From Lachnospiraceae bacterium (GTDB lineage: Bacteria; Bacillota; Clostridia; Lachnospirales; Lachnospiraceae), in contig CAJSZQ010000001.1 in NCBI GenBank assembly GCA_910574185.1, positions 62,001-126,000 of the forward strand: a stretch of 64,000 nt of DNA. The letters run 5' to 3'. Shown in pieces: positions 27,902 to 38,309 of the stretch. Under the pieces are notes generated by a model that was not told where the DNA came from, did not search any database, and saw only the letters and a program-made list of their open reading frames with translations. The first letter of the stretch is position 1, and each line of letters begins with the position of its first letter. A program made the position numbers and the translations under genes.

Positions 27902-30900
27902 CCCATCCTACTACAATTTTCTCCATTTCAGGTGTTTTCACCCACGAACCATTAACCATCTTCATTTTATTTTTCTCTCTAAATTCTGTAACATTGATTA
28001 CATTGCCTGTTTGGAAAGGTCTTTCTACAAAATTCTTTCCAGATGTAATCTTGGTTTTTAAAGTATCTCCTGTACGCAAATTATATAAAACAAGATATGG
28101 TTTAGTTTTATCCTTATAGAATTTTGCTTCTACAACATAATACATACCTTTGGGTGCTTTCGGATTTGAATATGTGATATATTCAAGATATTCTTGTTCA
28201 TATTTGATCTGTTCTTTTATTGATAATGGCTTGTCTTCTAATTGCCGTGATATTCTCTGGATGTATTTATCCATATGTAATTCTTTATACATTTTGGGAG
28301 TCTCATTATCAAAACACCCGTCAAACACAGCTAGGTCAATACCTAAATTATCTATATCTGCTTTTTTAATCTGCTTTCTGTCATAATATTTTTCAAACAT
28401 ATCTATAATCTGAAGTAACTTTTTGTTTGATCCATAATCAGAGAAAAAATTTAAGATTGTAAGGATTTGAAGCTGTCTGGAATTTACTGATGTTTTCTCT
28501 TTAATATCTTTAATCACATCAATAAAGTTTTCATAATTATTATTTTTGCCCAGTTCATATAACTCATTTGCAATCGTTTCATTACAATATTTAATAGATG
28601 AAATCGACTTGTAAATTGTATTGATATCTCTGTCAAATGTATATTCGCTTTTCGACTTACCAAACTTAATATTTTGAATTTTGATACCAAAATAATCCAG
28701 TTCAGCAATAATACGACTTGTTTTTTCATTATCTGATTGATACTCATTCAAAACTATAGTGAAATATTCAAGCGGATGATGTTCTTTTGCTTCTGCACCG
28801 TAGATGCTGTCATAAGCTACCGAAACTGCATGAGCAGCGTTAAAACTGTATCTCGCCGCATCATCTACAACCTGCCATACTTCATCAAATCCTTCTTCTG
28901 TTCCAAGATTCTTTTTATATCCTGCTATCAGTTCTTGTCTTAGTTCCTCTTTTGCTTCTGGCGTAAATTTCTTCTTACTGATTTTTTTGATAATATCGTA
29001 AGTATGATCTTCCTTCATTCCACACCATACTAAGAAAGCCATGATTGATTCCTGATAAAGCATGAAATGATAACTCGGCAACAGAATATCATCAATTTCT
29101 GATACACCTGTACTATATGGTTCTCTATCAAGAAATGTATTTACAAGGCTTGCAAATCCAGGTCTGATTGCTGCCACAAATGCACTCATTTCTGCATCTG
29201 TCTTTGGTTTATACCTCTTCAGCATATTTGTTGATATATCTGTATCAGCCTGATTTAAAGTTGCAGTCATCCCATCTTCATACAACTTCCAAGTTTTATC
29301 ATCTAATCTCTCTAATAATTCTCTGATATTTGGAATTGGTTGACCAATCATCTTGTAAAAATCAGAAATTATCTTCCATACTTTTACCGTCAAATAGTCA
29401 TTTTTAAGAAACTTCCAAACATCAGATGTATAACCATCTATACAGGCACACAATTCATTTCCAACACGAATTAAGCCTAATTCTTTTGATAATGGTTTAT
29501 TGGATAATACAAAACTGCATGGACTTGGAGAAATACTTTCAATCGTTCCTATATATTTTTGTGCCTCATCTATAATAGGTTTCCACTTTTTATCTGTCCT
29601 AAAAGCGTCCAAATTCTTACCAACTTCGTTATAATCGTCCATTGGAATATCATATGCTCTACAAAGATTTCTAAAAGCAGATGACTCTTTCATAGTTCCT
29701 AAAGCATACATATAATAAATGCCATCTTCACCAAGCAATTCTTTTGATGCTGCAATCGGTGCTGACACGTCTGCCCAATTCTGATCTATATCTGGTAATG
29801 ATTTAGTTTCTAATATTCTTGCTATGCTCATAAATCTTGTAGGATATAATGGCACAGGAGCAGTAAACCTATCTATTTCAGTAAATCCAAGTAGCTTATT
29901 GATATAAAATGAAACAGCCGATCCTCTTCCAGTACGAGATAAAACACCACCATATTTCTCTTTTGCAAGTTCAACCATCTTTTCATTGAAGAGGAAATAA
30001 TCAGCCATTTGTGTATCTTTTACAATCTTATATTCAAAAGCAATACCATCCTGATATTCTTTCCAGCGTGATTTATCAATATGCTTTTTCTCTTGATTCC
30101 ATTTTTCTACAAGATGTTTTGACAATTCTTTATCTTTTTGTTCCTGTGTAAAACCTGGATAAATCGTTGGCATTTTGATTTCTTTATCAAAATATAATTC
30201 TTCACATTCGTCAAAAATCAATGTATTATCTAATGCTTCTTTAATTTGCCAATCTGATAATAACCCCTGTTTTTTATACCGTTCTACAATCGTATCATAA
30301 TCTGGAAAATCCAATACAAAACTATCTTCATCACCATAGTTAATTCCTTTGCCTTTTAAGAATTTTACTCTGTCCTTTGCTTGTTCAGGATATATGTAGT
30401 GACTATCATTTGCATGAATAAGTTGCATATTATAATGTTGTTTCAACATCAGCATATTTCTATTGTGATTAATCTGTATATCAAATGGATGGTTCTGGAC
30501 TTCCAAATAAAAGTTTTTACCAAAATGGTCATAGACAGTTTCAAATAAGATTTTCATATCATCACTTGGTCTAAGTATTCCTCCAACACAAGCAGATGTT
30601 ATAAAAAAATTATTTGGATTCAATCTCTTAATAAGTTCTATATCAATCCTTGGTTTATAGTAGAATCCAGTTTTATTACTCTCAGACATGATTTCATTAA
30701 GTTCATAGAAAGCATCTTGATTTTTTGCTATGATGACGATATGGTAATTGGAATTATCCTTTTCTTTTCTGTCTTTAACCATGTACAGTTCAGCACCATA
30801 AATCATTTTGAGATTATTTTTTTTGCATAAATCATACGCTTCTAAGAACTTGCCAGCCCATCCATGTTGAGTCGTAAAATAATTTTTACAACCCAGTTCC

Positions 30901-30998
30901 AAACTTCTCTCTATATAATCTGTATTTTTAACTACACAGTCTAAAGTCATTACATTACTTTCATGATCATGCTTATGAAAATTTTCGTATCTCTTTAT
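27891..30998 (-). CDS. DNA polymerase III alpha subunit (DnaE-type), probable ATA start
   Basis: 1035 aa. N-terminal PHP domain (FHKHDHESNVMTL, TTQHGWAGKF, YGAELYMVK), polymerase core with GRGSAVSFYINKLLGFTEID and catalytic PDIDQNWAD (about residue 410), C-terminal tail. Shorter than bacterial DnaE (about 1160). A GTG at 31007 is embedded in the site GAGGTG; the ATA at 30996-30998 is 6 bp from it. Phage replicative polymerase. Confidence 0.93.
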   Translation of the reverse strand: MKRYENFHKHDHESNVMTLDCVVKNTDYIERSLELGCKNYFTTQHGWAGKFLEAYDLCKKNNLKMIYGAELYMVKDRKEKDNSNYHIVIIAKNQDAFYELNEIMSESNKTGFYYKPRIDIELIKRLNPNNFFITSACVGGILRPSDDMKILFETVYDHFGKNFYLEVQNHPFDIQINHNRNMLMLKQHYNMQLIHANDSHYIYPEQAKDRVKFLKGKGINYGDEDSFVLDFPDYDTIVERYKKQGLLSDWQIKEALDNTLIFDECEELYFDKEIKMPTIYPGFTQEQKDKELSKHLVEKWNQEKKHIDKSRWKEYQDGIAFEYKIVKDTQMADYFLFNEKMVELAKEKYGGVLSRTGRGSAVSFYINKLLGFTEIDRFTAPVPLYPTRFMSIARILETKSLPDIDQNWADVSAPIAASKELLGEDGIYYMYALGTMKESSAFRNLCRAYDIPMDDYNEVGKNLDAFRTDKKWKPIIDEAQKYIGTIESISPSPCSFVLSNKPLSKELGLIRVGNELCACIDGYTSDVWKFLKNDYLTVKVWKIISDFYKMIGQPIPNIRELLERLDDKTWKLYEDGMTATLNQADTDISTNMLKRYKPKTDAEMSAFVAAIRPGFASLVNTFLDREPYSTGVSEIDDILLPSYHFMLYQESIMAFLVWCGMKEDHTYDIIKKISKKKFTPEAKEELRQELIAGYKKNLGTEEGFDEVWQVVDDAARYSFNAAHAVSVAYDSIYGAEAKEHHPLEYFTIVLNEYQSDNEKTSRIIAELDYFGIKIQNIKFGKSKSEYTFDRDINTIYKSISSIKYCNETIANELYELGKNNNYENFIDVIKDIKEKTSVNSRQLQILTILNFFSDYGSNKKLLQIIDMFEKYYDRKQIKKADIDNLGIDLAVFDGCFDNETPKMYKELHMDKYIQRISRQLEDKPLSIKEQIKYEQEYLEYITYSNPKAPKGMYYVVEAKFYKDKTKPYLVLYNLRTGDTLKTKITSGKNFVERPFQTGNVINVTEFREKNKMKMVNGSWVKTPEMEKIVVGWDVY

Positions 30999-31013
30999 GA
31001 TTTTCACCTCTTT

Positions 31014-32204
31014 TTATAGACTATCCAAAAACGAAAGTAAGTCATCATCATTATTTGAAGAATTATCACTATTATCATTTTCTTCATCGTTTGTATTATT
31101 TTGAAACATTTCCTGCTCTTTTAAATACGCATCATATGGCTTATGTAATTTTCTGGAATATCCTGATAGAGTTGCCAGTCTATAAGCATCAGCATCCGTT
31201 ACATCTTGCCAAAATAACATTTCATCTTTTGTAACTTTATATTCTGCTTCTCTTCTTCTAAAATCATGGATCACATCAACAATATCTGCTTTTAACGCTT
31301 CAATCTTTTCTTCAGTTAGCGGAACTTCCACATAACAATCTCTGATTGTAAATTTCTCTCTTACTTCTTTTGGCAAACAATCAATTGTATTATCCAGAAT
31401 CATAGTATCTACATATGTGTCAATATCATCTTCATAGCCAAAATGCTTTAACCACATCTTTGCCGTATTTACCAAACTCTCTCCAATACTATTTCTTTCA
31501 ATATGTCGATTTTTAAGAGTGCCGTTTTTCTGTTCATAAGTAACTGTTACATATTTAAGGAAATTCCATTCACAAATTATATCTTCTAATGGAATACCTA
31601 ATGCCTGTCGAATCCCTTCTGCATAAATTACCAACTGTCCACATTCTTCATCAATCTTTTTACCTGTATATTTTGTACTTGTCTTCCAATCAACAATCCT
31701 AATTCTTGTTCTTTCATTACCATCATCATCTTGATATTTCTCTGTAAACAAAAAATCAATATATCCCTGTAAGACAATATCTTCACTAATTCTAATGGTT
31801 ATGAAGTGTTCAATCCTATGTGGCTGCTTTATCACATCATGATTCCTAAAGAAATGACGGATACAATTTTCATATTTATTTGCAATTTTTTCATTCTTTT
31901 CAGAGTCATTTCTATCATATTTAAGTTCTGCAATATTCATTGTCAGAAGTGAATCTTCGTATGAATCAATCATATCTTCATATTTAATTTCATCTTTGTA
32001 AAATTTTTCTATAATATCGTGGCAATATCCACCTGATACAGCATAAATGCCATTTGTTCTATCTTCTTTTTCATGTAATACATATTTTAAAAATGCTTCC
32101 CAATGATCTTGCTTGTAACAATGATATTTGCTCCAACTGTCAAGAGTATTCACATTTAATTGCTTACAAATTTTGTTTAGTTCTTCCTTTGTTTTTCTTG
32201 CCAA
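31014..32204 (-). CDS. PD-(D/E)XK nuclease (Cas4/RecB-like)
   Basis: 396 aa. RecB-family nuclease core: GGYCHDIIEKFYKDE, VDWKTSTKY (Asp and Lys of the active site) and QLVIYAEGIRQ (QxxxY). The C-terminus is a disordered Asn/Asp-rich linker ending DDDLLSFLDSL, strikingly like the end of the OB-fold protein at 36327. TTG start. Part of the replication/recombination operon. Confidence 0.88.
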   Translation of the reverse strand: MARKTKEELNKICKQLNVNTLDSWSKYHCYKQDHWEAFLKYVLHEKEDRTNGIYAVSGGYCHDIIEKFYKDEIKYEDMIDSYEDSLLTMNIAELKYDRNDSEKNEKIANKYENCIRHFFRNHDVIKQPHRIEHFITIRISEDIVLQGYIDFLFTEKYQDDDGNERTRIRIVDWKTSTKYTGKKIDEECGQLVIYAEGIRQALGIPLEDIICEWNFLKYVTVTYEQKNGTLKNRHIERNSIGESLVNTAKMWLKHFGYEDDIDTYVDTMILDNTIDCLPKEVREKFTIRDCYVEVPLTEEKIEALKADIVDVIHDFRRREAEYKVTKDEMLFWQDVTDADAYRLATLSGYSRKLHKPYDAYLKEQEMFQNNTNDEENDNSDNSSNNDDDLLSFLDSL

Positions 32205-33253
32205 TCCCTCAACAATCTCCTTTCCCTTTCATCATATATTGTTCTATGTTTCAGCATAAATTTATATATTTTATTTGGCATATCTGCCGGACTATCCTTG
32301 CTGCCTTCTTTAATCAATCCCCATCTGTCATACATGTAAGATACTTTTCTGATAGGATAAAATTTATTACACTCTTTTCTGATTAAGTTAATATCTATAC
32401 CCTCATCAAGAGCTATGATAATTTCAACATTCAAACTAATCAAAATCTTTACTTGTTCTGGGGAAAATTCACACTTTCCTATTGCGGTTGCAGTTCCATC
32501 TTTTCTTGAATACCTTTTTAAGACGGATTTTTGTGCCTCTAAACAGACTACATATCCAGCTTCTTGAATTGTCTTATAATTCTCATTCAAACCATAAATG
32601 TTTTCGCTACGAGGATATGTATTTGATAATTTGAAAAATTTGGGAATGCCTAACATTTCATAATTTTCTATAGTAGTTCTTCCACTAACTCCTATATATT
32701 CGTTATCATCTCCATCCCATTTACGTTCAGGTATAACAATCCTTTTTCTATCATATGAATATCCAATATTAAATCTCTTACAAGCAAACGGCATTACACC
32801 TTCTCTTACCCAACCAATATAAGGTAAATCAACATATTCTTTCATGCAGGAATCGTCATATATTGGAATGTCTTTATCAAGTGTATGCCGTTTTCTCTTT
32901 ATCTTTTTGAAGATTTGCAACGGATCATTCTTATCTTCTTCTTTATTACTGCTTTTGTATGTGTAATTCAAACCCAATAATTTATGGATATATTTATTTG
33001 CTTTACCAAACGATAATTTTTTTATATCCATGACCGCTGTGAAAATATCACCAACATTATTTCCTTCCGCACATCTGATAGCAGATGACAGATTATTTTT
33101 CTTTACGCATACAGCAGTTTTATTTGTTCCTTCTGGCAAGGCGGCTCGCCATTCACCCTGATATTCTTTTATATCATGACATCCTAATGATTCCAGAATT
33201 GTAAACACACAATCATTTTCAATTATGTATTCTTTTAAATCATCTGCATTAAT
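32177..33253 (-). CDS. DnaG-like primase (Toprim), probable ATT start
   Basis: 358 aa. N-terminal zinc-domain-like region, then the RNA-polymerase core with GVSGRTTIEN, Toprim segments VVCLEAQKSVLKRY and EIIIALDEGID. From the GTG at 33208 the N-terminus would be truncated; upstream codons read INADDLKEYIIENDCV in frame, and ATT at 33251-33253 lies 6 bp from GGTGA, so initiation there is likely. Resembles phage SPbeta-type primases by order and content (inference). Confidence 0.85.
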   Translation of the reverse strand: MNADDLKEYIIENDCVFTILESLGCHDIKEYQGEWRAALPEGTNKTAVCVKKNNLSSAIRCAEGNNVGDIFTAVMDIKKLSFGKANKYIHKLLGLNYTYKSSNKEEDKNDPLQIFKKIKRKRHTLDKDIPIYDDSCMKEYVDLPYIGWVREGVMPFACKRFNIGYSYDRKRIVIPERKWDGDDNEYIGVSGRTTIENYEMLGIPKFFKLSNTYPRSENIYGLNENYKTIQEAGYVVCLEAQKSVLKRYSRKDGTATAIGKCEFSPEQVKILISLNVEIIIALDEGIDINLIRKECNKFYPIRKVSYMYDRWGLIKEGSKDSPADMPNKIYKFMLKHRTIYDERERRLLRDWQEKQRKN

Positions 33254-33273
33254 GTACGCTCACCGCCTTTTCT

Positions 33274-34776
33274 CTAAAAATCTACTGGTACAGAAGTAAA
33301 CCCAACTTCTTTTAATAAATTTCTACTCATATCATGCTCTACCACAATTTGCACACTATTTGCAGCACCCTCCCTATTTTTCACAATGAATAATAGTTGG
33401 TAATGCTTTTCATGATCCAAATTAACGGGAATTTTTGATTTACCATTCTTACCTTCTAACCGATATATTTTCAAAGCATTTTTTTCACCTGTATATTCAT
33501 CATCAAAAATATCACGAATCATAATACAAGTGCTTGCCACATCAATAATATTTTTTGCCTGTCCAATATTATCCTGACTATAAAATCTCTGTCTCGCTGA
33601 TGATTTTGCCAACTGAAATGTAATTACAATATGTACGTCTTTGCCACCGTCTGTTTTTACAGTGTCGTAAATATCTACCATTGCCTGTTGCATTTCAAGC
33701 CACATTTTGTCATTTCTACTTCCTGAGTCTGCCTTAAATGTATCAAGGATAAAATACTTAACCCCAAGGCTTGCATATTTTTTTATGACTTTTATCGCCT
33801 TGTCAGTACGGTATTTATTAAATGGAATCAATGTGATTGTATTATCACTCGCTTTTGTCTTTATCCAGTCAGCACATTTTCTAAGCATCTCCATTACTTC
33901 ATCAGTATATTTACCGTCTCTGACAACAAACTTCTGCAAATCAAACTTATAAATATTGTTTGCTACCCAGACTAATAATTCCCTCTGCCATTTCTTAGTA
34001 CCTTCCTCATTCAAAATGATTACAAGTTTGTCACCGTTTTTGATTGTTGTGGGGATACATAAAGACCTTGCCAATGTTGTTTTACCCATATTAGATAAAC
34101 CACCAATCAGAGTAATATTACCAGTTAATTGTCCACCAGTTTCCTTATTAAGAAGTGGCATATCATTATATGGAAGACCAACAGCAGTACCACAATTCAA
34201 CTCATCAATAAGTTCATCTATGCCATCATCTATTGAGTAAGATTTTGTTTCTTCATCCGCATTGATAAAAATGTGATTTAGGATCGCTTCGTACTCAGCA
34301 TAAATATCATCTAACGACATATCCGCAAATTCGCTTAACCTGTCATATACGGGAAATTTATTTTTGAGTAATAATAATACCGTATTCCACTTATTTAGTT
34401 CTGCTATATATCCATTCAGGTTTTCAATCTTGACATATTCTGTTGCCTTTTCAATAGTTTCAAATCCACCATATTCATCATATTTCTGTTTTAATTTGCT
34501 GTGTTTCTCTAAATATAATCCAACAGTAATCTCATCAAGTGTAGATTTTCTTTCTTTAATCACTATATCAAATGCAATCTGCCAATAAACTCGCCATGTA
34601 TTTTCTGTAAAGTCTTCAAGTTTGAGCTGATAATCATACATCAGATCAGACTTCTTATAAAAGATGGAAACAATATTGGCTTCACAAGCAAGTTTATATT
34701 CTTTTACTGTTTTTGCTGCTTTGATAAGTTCTTCCTGAAAAGGTGTTGGTTTCTTTTCATTTTTACTTTGAGCCAA
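33274..34776 (-). CDS. DnaB-like replicative helicase
   Basis: 500 aa. N-terminal helical domain; RecA-like motor from about 210: Walker A GGLSNMGKTTLA, VIILNEEG, Walker B YFILDTFKAD, then IVITFQLAKSSARQRF. Hexameric replicative helicase. TTG start 6 bp after AGGAGG. Immediately upstream of the primase gene in the same operon. Confidence 0.92.
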   Translation of the reverse strand: MAQSKNEKKPTPFQEELIKAAKTVKEYKLACEANIVSIFYKKSDLMYDYQLKLEDFTENTWRVYWQIAFDIVIKERKSTLDEITVGLYLEKHSKLKQKYDEYGGFETIEKATEYVKIENLNGYIAELNKWNTVLLLLKNKFPVYDRLSEFADMSLDDIYAEYEAILNHIFINADEETKSYSIDDGIDELIDELNCGTAVGLPYNDMPLLNKETGGQLTGNITLIGGLSNMGKTTLARSLCIPTTIKNGDKLVIILNEEGTKKWQRELLVWVANNIYKFDLQKFVVRDGKYTDEVMEMLRKCADWIKTKASDNTITLIPFNKYRTDKAIKVIKKYASLGVKYFILDTFKADSGSRNDKMWLEMQQAMVDIYDTVKTDGGKDVHIVITFQLAKSSARQRFYSQDNIGQAKNIIDVASTCIMIRDIFDDEYTGEKNALKIYRLEGKNGKSKIPVNLDHEKHYQLLFIVKNREGAANSVQIVVEHDMSRNLLKEVGFTSVPVDF

Positions 34777-34786
34777 TTATTCCCTC

Positions 34787-35248
34787 CTAAAACAAGTTTT
34801 TTAATCTATCATTTACATCTTTTGTTTTCTTTGAATAATCCGCACCTTGATTAAACTGATTTTCAAATGAATCATTCTGTAACTTTTCTTCTTTCTTTTT
34901 TGCCTGTTGTAATCTGATATACACATCATTTATTTCTGGTTCAACCATCTTAATGATCAGATTAATTTTATGATTTTCGTCTTTTATCTTGGTTTCGTTT
35001 TTTGAAATATAATCTACAATTTTTCTTTTGCATATCTTAAACGCACACAATAATGTATAATCGTCATAGCAAGCGTTAGTCTCTATATTATTATTTGCAA
35101 TATGCTGACCTTTTTTTAATCCTTGAAGTTTCAAAACAAGATATGTAGGAATCTTCATATTGTCATCGTATTGCAAAATTTCTTTCTTTACATATTCACA
35201 TAATTCAACCCAATCTTTGTTTTTAGGTTCTTTATTTGCACGAGCCAA
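34787..35248 (-). CDS. Hypothetical protein of the replication operon (helicase-loader candidate)
   Basis: 153 aa, helical and basic. Sits directly before the DnaB-like helicase, the usual position of a helicase loader; sequence itself gives no domain. TTG start after AGAGGTGATAAT. Role is inference from position. Confidence 0.6.
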   Translation of the reverse strand: MARANKEPKNKDWVELCEYVKKEILQYDDNMKIPTYLVLKLQGLKKGQHIANNNIETNACYDDYTLLCAFKICKRKIVDYISKNETKIKDENHKINLIIKMVEPEINDVYIRLQQAKKKEEKLQNDSFENQFNQGADYSKKTKDVNDRLKNLF

Positions 35249-35313
35249 ATTATCACCTCTAATCTATTTGCCCTGGCATAAAACTACACCAGAGCAAATA
35301 TATTTTATCAGCC

Positions 35314-36306
35314 TTATGCTAACTGCAACTTTGTGAAATCAATCAATTCTGTCAGATCCTCAACAGTCTGCAATTCAATCTTCTTAACATCAATCTTCTT
35401 CTCTTTGATTAAGGCATTAATCTTACTGATTGCATCCATATTCTTATCTTCTTTAAGCCGTTTCATCATGCCTTTCCACTCATTAGCAAGTGCTTCTGCT
35501 TTATCAGCCTTATCTACCATTGATTCAGTTGAAGTTTTCAAATCATTCTTATATGATGTTTTATTTGTTTCAAGACCATTCATTGCCTCATAGTAGCCTT
35601 TCCAAATATCAAAGCAAGGATTTTCAATTTGTTCTCCTACCTTTGTTACACCAGTCCTATCCTTGATAACCTCTGCCCAGAACGATACATTTCCATCTTT
35701 GTCCTTCTTTGTATAGTGACGAAGAATCGTGTCGTAATCAAACTTTACAGACTTGTGCATATCAGGCTTGTAACCGATGGTCTTTTTGCCATCATCATCC
35801 TTAATTTCTACTTCCTGTGCAACAGATACAATATGTGTACCTTTTGAAGAGAGATCAATCTTTGCTTGCTGGAGTTTCATGTTAATAATCTTGATACGTC
35901 CCCACTGCTTTACGCTGATACCGGCATCATCAACATCTCCGCCCTTCTTTCTCGCACGTCTTTCCTCTACTTCCGTTGCTCCTATCTGCATGGTGTTATA
36001 AAATTTTGTTTCTGAGTCAATTGACAGAGTTGAAATACTTCCATCATACTCTCCACTAATAAATGCGTCCAAATCTGTCTCTAATTCATCAAGATCGGAA
36101 GTATTATCAACCATAACCAAATTGTTATATGTATTCCCATTATTGAGAGAAATGTCTTTTCCTTCATAATGGGCAATACCTGTCTCTGAGTCGATACATG
36201 CTACTTTAGGAAATGTAAGCTGGAAAGTGGACTTGCCACTTCCAGACTCACCATAACTCAAAAATTTACCACCAATCTTTGCTGCTTTCGCCTGTCTAAA
36301 TGCCAT
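35314..36306 (-). CDS. RecA-like ATPase (Sak4/YorG-like)
   Basis: 330 aa. N-terminal Walker A GESGSGKSTFQLTFP, then CIDSETGIAHYEG and later STLSIDSETKFY (Walker B). This is the phage RecA-core ATPase type found with OB-fold single-strand binding proteins in SPbeta-like replication clusters. Likely a single-strand annealing or recombination mediator. AGGAGG before the ATG. Confidence 0.85.
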   Translation of the reverse strand: MAFRQAKAAKIGGKFLSYGESGSGKSTFQLTFPKVACIDSETGIAHYEGKDISLNNGNTYNNLVMVDNTSDLDELETDLDAFISGEYDGSISTLSIDSETKFYNTMQIGATEVEERRARKKGGDVDDAGISVKQWGRIKIINMKLQQAKIDLSSKGTHIVSVAQEVEIKDDDGKKTIGYKPDMHKSVKFDYDTILRHYTKKDKDGNVSFWAEVIKDRTGVTKVGEQIENPCFDIWKGYYEAMNGLETNKTSYKNDLKTSTESMVDKADKAEALANEWKGMMKRLKEDKNMDAISKINALIKEKKIDVKKIELQTVEDLTELIDFTKLQLA

Positions 36307-36326
36307 TTATCTTTCTACCTCCTGAA

Positions 36327-37517
36327 TTACATATTATCCAACATTGCAAGTAAATCATCTTCTTCCGATACTTCATCAGATTCCGTTTCATTATTATCTG
36401 TATCATCTACTTCTACACCTGCGTCATTAAGAGCCTGTGCATAGAAGTATAAATCTGAATCTTCATATTTTCCTTCCTCAAAAGCAACCGTAGGCTTTCT
36501 TTCGTCATCTTGTCCCACATATGTAATATCAGGCTTGAGAATAACCATTCTTCGTTCACGATTATTACCACCGACAGCACACTTAGCCTTTGCTTCCTCT
36601 TCGGAATACAATCCCATTTCAATCAATTCCTTGATATCATCAGGAATATCATCATCAGTGATATTTACAATGGCAGCACCCTCAATCAGATTACCCATAA
36701 CCGTCAGAACATTGATACTGCCTTTCTTCTTTACTTTGAAGAATTTCTGTAACATCTTTGCTGTGATTTCAGGATTCTCATTGATAGCAACTTCAAATGT
36801 CTTAGGATAAGTAACATTCTTCTTAATTTCTACCTTCTTACCATCAATCTTAGGCTTACCGACATAATCAACTACATAAGCATTGAGTGCCATTGTATTT
36901 TTTTCTGGATCTTTCTTACCGATACTGTCAAAGTTCAGCAAAATTGTCTGTGTGAAAGTTGCTTTGAAATCCGCTTCATCTTCTACTTTAGAAAGTACGA
37001 TTGATGTGATTTCTTTTTTAACTGTTACGTTGTCTTCATATTCGCTATATCCAATATTACCCTTTACATTGACAATCATTCCATCTTCAAGATGATCGTT
37101 CAAATATTCAACAGCGTCATATGCACTCAGGAATTTTTTATAGACAGTCTTACCTTTTACATCCTTTTCAACACCAACTGTAATAAATGATGTATCAGCA
37201 ATCGTATCTAACAATTCTTCGTCAAATCTATCTTCCCAAGCAATTTCTACCTGTTTGCTCTTTCCGTCATCGTCTTTATCGTCCTTACTAAATCCTCTAA
37301 GGATATTGTCATCATCGGGGAAGAAACCACCACGCATCTCACCATATACCATATTGCCATTGCCACAATCTACACCAAGATACATCTGATTATCAGTCCA
37401 TCCAGAATCATAGGAATTATCAAGATTAAATGTTTTATCAGTGACCTTTGCTTTACCAATCAATGTAAACGCTGCCTTACCCTTCTTCAGTGCCTTTCTT
37501 TCTTTGCTTTTTGCCAA
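36327..37517 (-). CDS. OB-fold single-strand DNA-binding protein
   Basis: 396 aa, acidic, beta-rich; residues about 10-330 show the long OB-fold-type pattern (AFTLIGKAKVTDKTF, MIVNVKGNIGYSEYEDNV). C-terminal Asp/Glu tail ends EEDDLLAMLDNM, comparable to an SSB acidic tip and to the tail of the nuclease at 31014. First gene of the leftward replication operon; TTG start after AGGAGG. Confidence 0.75.
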   Translation of the reverse strand: MAKSKERKALKKGKAAFTLIGKAKVTDKTFNLDNSYDSGWTDNQMYLGVDCGNGNMVYGEMRGGFFPDDDNILRGFSKDDKDDDGKSKQVEIAWEDRFDEELLDTIADTSFITVGVEKDVKGKTVYKKFLSAYDAVEYLNDHLEDGMIVNVKGNIGYSEYEDNVTVKKEITSIVLSKVEDEADFKATFTQTILLNFDSIGKKDPEKNTMALNAYVVDYVGKPKIDGKKVEIKKNVTYPKTFEVAINENPEITAKMLQKFFKVKKKGSINVLTVMGNLIEGAAIVNITDDDIPDDIKELIEMGLYSEEEAKAKCAVGGNNRERRMVILKPDITYVGQDDERKPTVAFEEGKYEDSDLYFYAQALNDAGVEVDDTDNNETESDEVSEEDDLLAMLDNM

Positions 37518-37820
37518 ATTAAATTTCCTCCTGTAAAATAAAATTATTAAAATATTTTCACATTATATATAACATCAACAGTCTTTTCAGACTGGAACAT
37601 AGAGATTAAATCTATATAAAATCTATGTCATCAGTGGTTTATGGCTAAATTTTGCGTAATTTAACCAAGGGTATGCTATTTCCCACCCAAAGCAAATATA
37701 ATTGTTAAGTTGTTACCATGGAATTTTCTATGATTATTAATTTGAATTTATTGAAATGTTTACAGTTTCTATAATTTAATATTTTCTTTTTCAGCTTTTA
37801 ATTTCATCTCTTTTATGATA
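37518..37820. other. Leader of the replication operon, no gene
   Basis: About 300 bp without a gene. It contains a hairpin CAGTCT-GAAA-AGACTG on the minus strand (37579-37594) and a TATAAT-like box ahead of the OB-fold gene. Nothing else seen. Confidence 0.5.
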
Positions 37821-37971
37821 AACTATTCTTACACTTTAATTTAAGGAGGTGTTAGACTTGACAAAGGTTTTGACACCACCCGCACTTAAATTTTAGATAA
37901 GTCCTATGGCGGGTTAATTGCTCCCTTAATTGCAATTGTAGTAAATCATAGGATATAGTGTAAGAATAGTT
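37821..37971 (+). ncRNA. Candidate structured RNA with 15-bp closing stem
   Basis: A perfect 15-bp inverted repeat (37821-37835 and 37957-37971) closes about 120 nt. Inside: hairpin 37848-37853/37872-37877; stem 37901-37908/37947-37954 (8 bp with one wobble) around a hairpin 37916-37921/37932-37937; and 37878-37883 pairing with 37909-37914, which crosses that stem as a pseudoknot. No protein of normal size is encoded. A terminator lies at about 38092. Could be a regulatory RNA or origin structure; class unknown. Confidence 0.5.
37858..37896 (+). CDS. Possible 12-residue leader peptide
   Basis: TTG start 6 bp after AAGGAGGTG; reads MTKVLTPPALKF-stop. It lies inside the structured RNA, overlapping two of its stems, as expected for a translated leader that changes folding. 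It may equally be chance. Confidence 0.35.
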   Translation: MTKVLTPPALKF

Positions 37972-38058
37972 ATATCTAATATAACGTTCACCTAGAGCTA
38001 TAGGTCATTGGTAGTGTTACATCTATACTGATGCTGAAATTTAAGGATAATTAAGGCG

Positions 38059-38096
38059 ATGGACATTCAGGTAGCTCTCTGGATGTCTTTTCAATT
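38059..38096 (+). terminator. Rho-independent terminator
   Basis: GACATTCAG/CTGGATGTC stem of 9 bp (one wobble) with an 8-nt loop, followed by TTTT. Plus-strand orientation, about 120 nt after the structured RNA. Confidence 0.6.
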
Positions 38097-38309
38097 ATCG
38101 CGATTTATTTCTTACTCCCCTTCTTCTCTTTCTGTAGCTTTGTTTCTTCAGCTAATTGATTTTCTACCCATTCATTTATTCTTTTACTTGTTTTAAACTT
38201 TATTTTTATTATCTCCAACATTCTGTTTTACAATTTCTATATTTGCTGATAAAATAATATCTAAGTATACTGCGATTGTATTACCACATTGCAATCCGCT
38301 GTCACGGCA

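Noticed and set aside
37858-37896. Leader peptide as an antibiotic-responsive attenuator
   Set aside because: No resistance gene follows; only a short frame and hairpins are seen, so no specific function is claimed.
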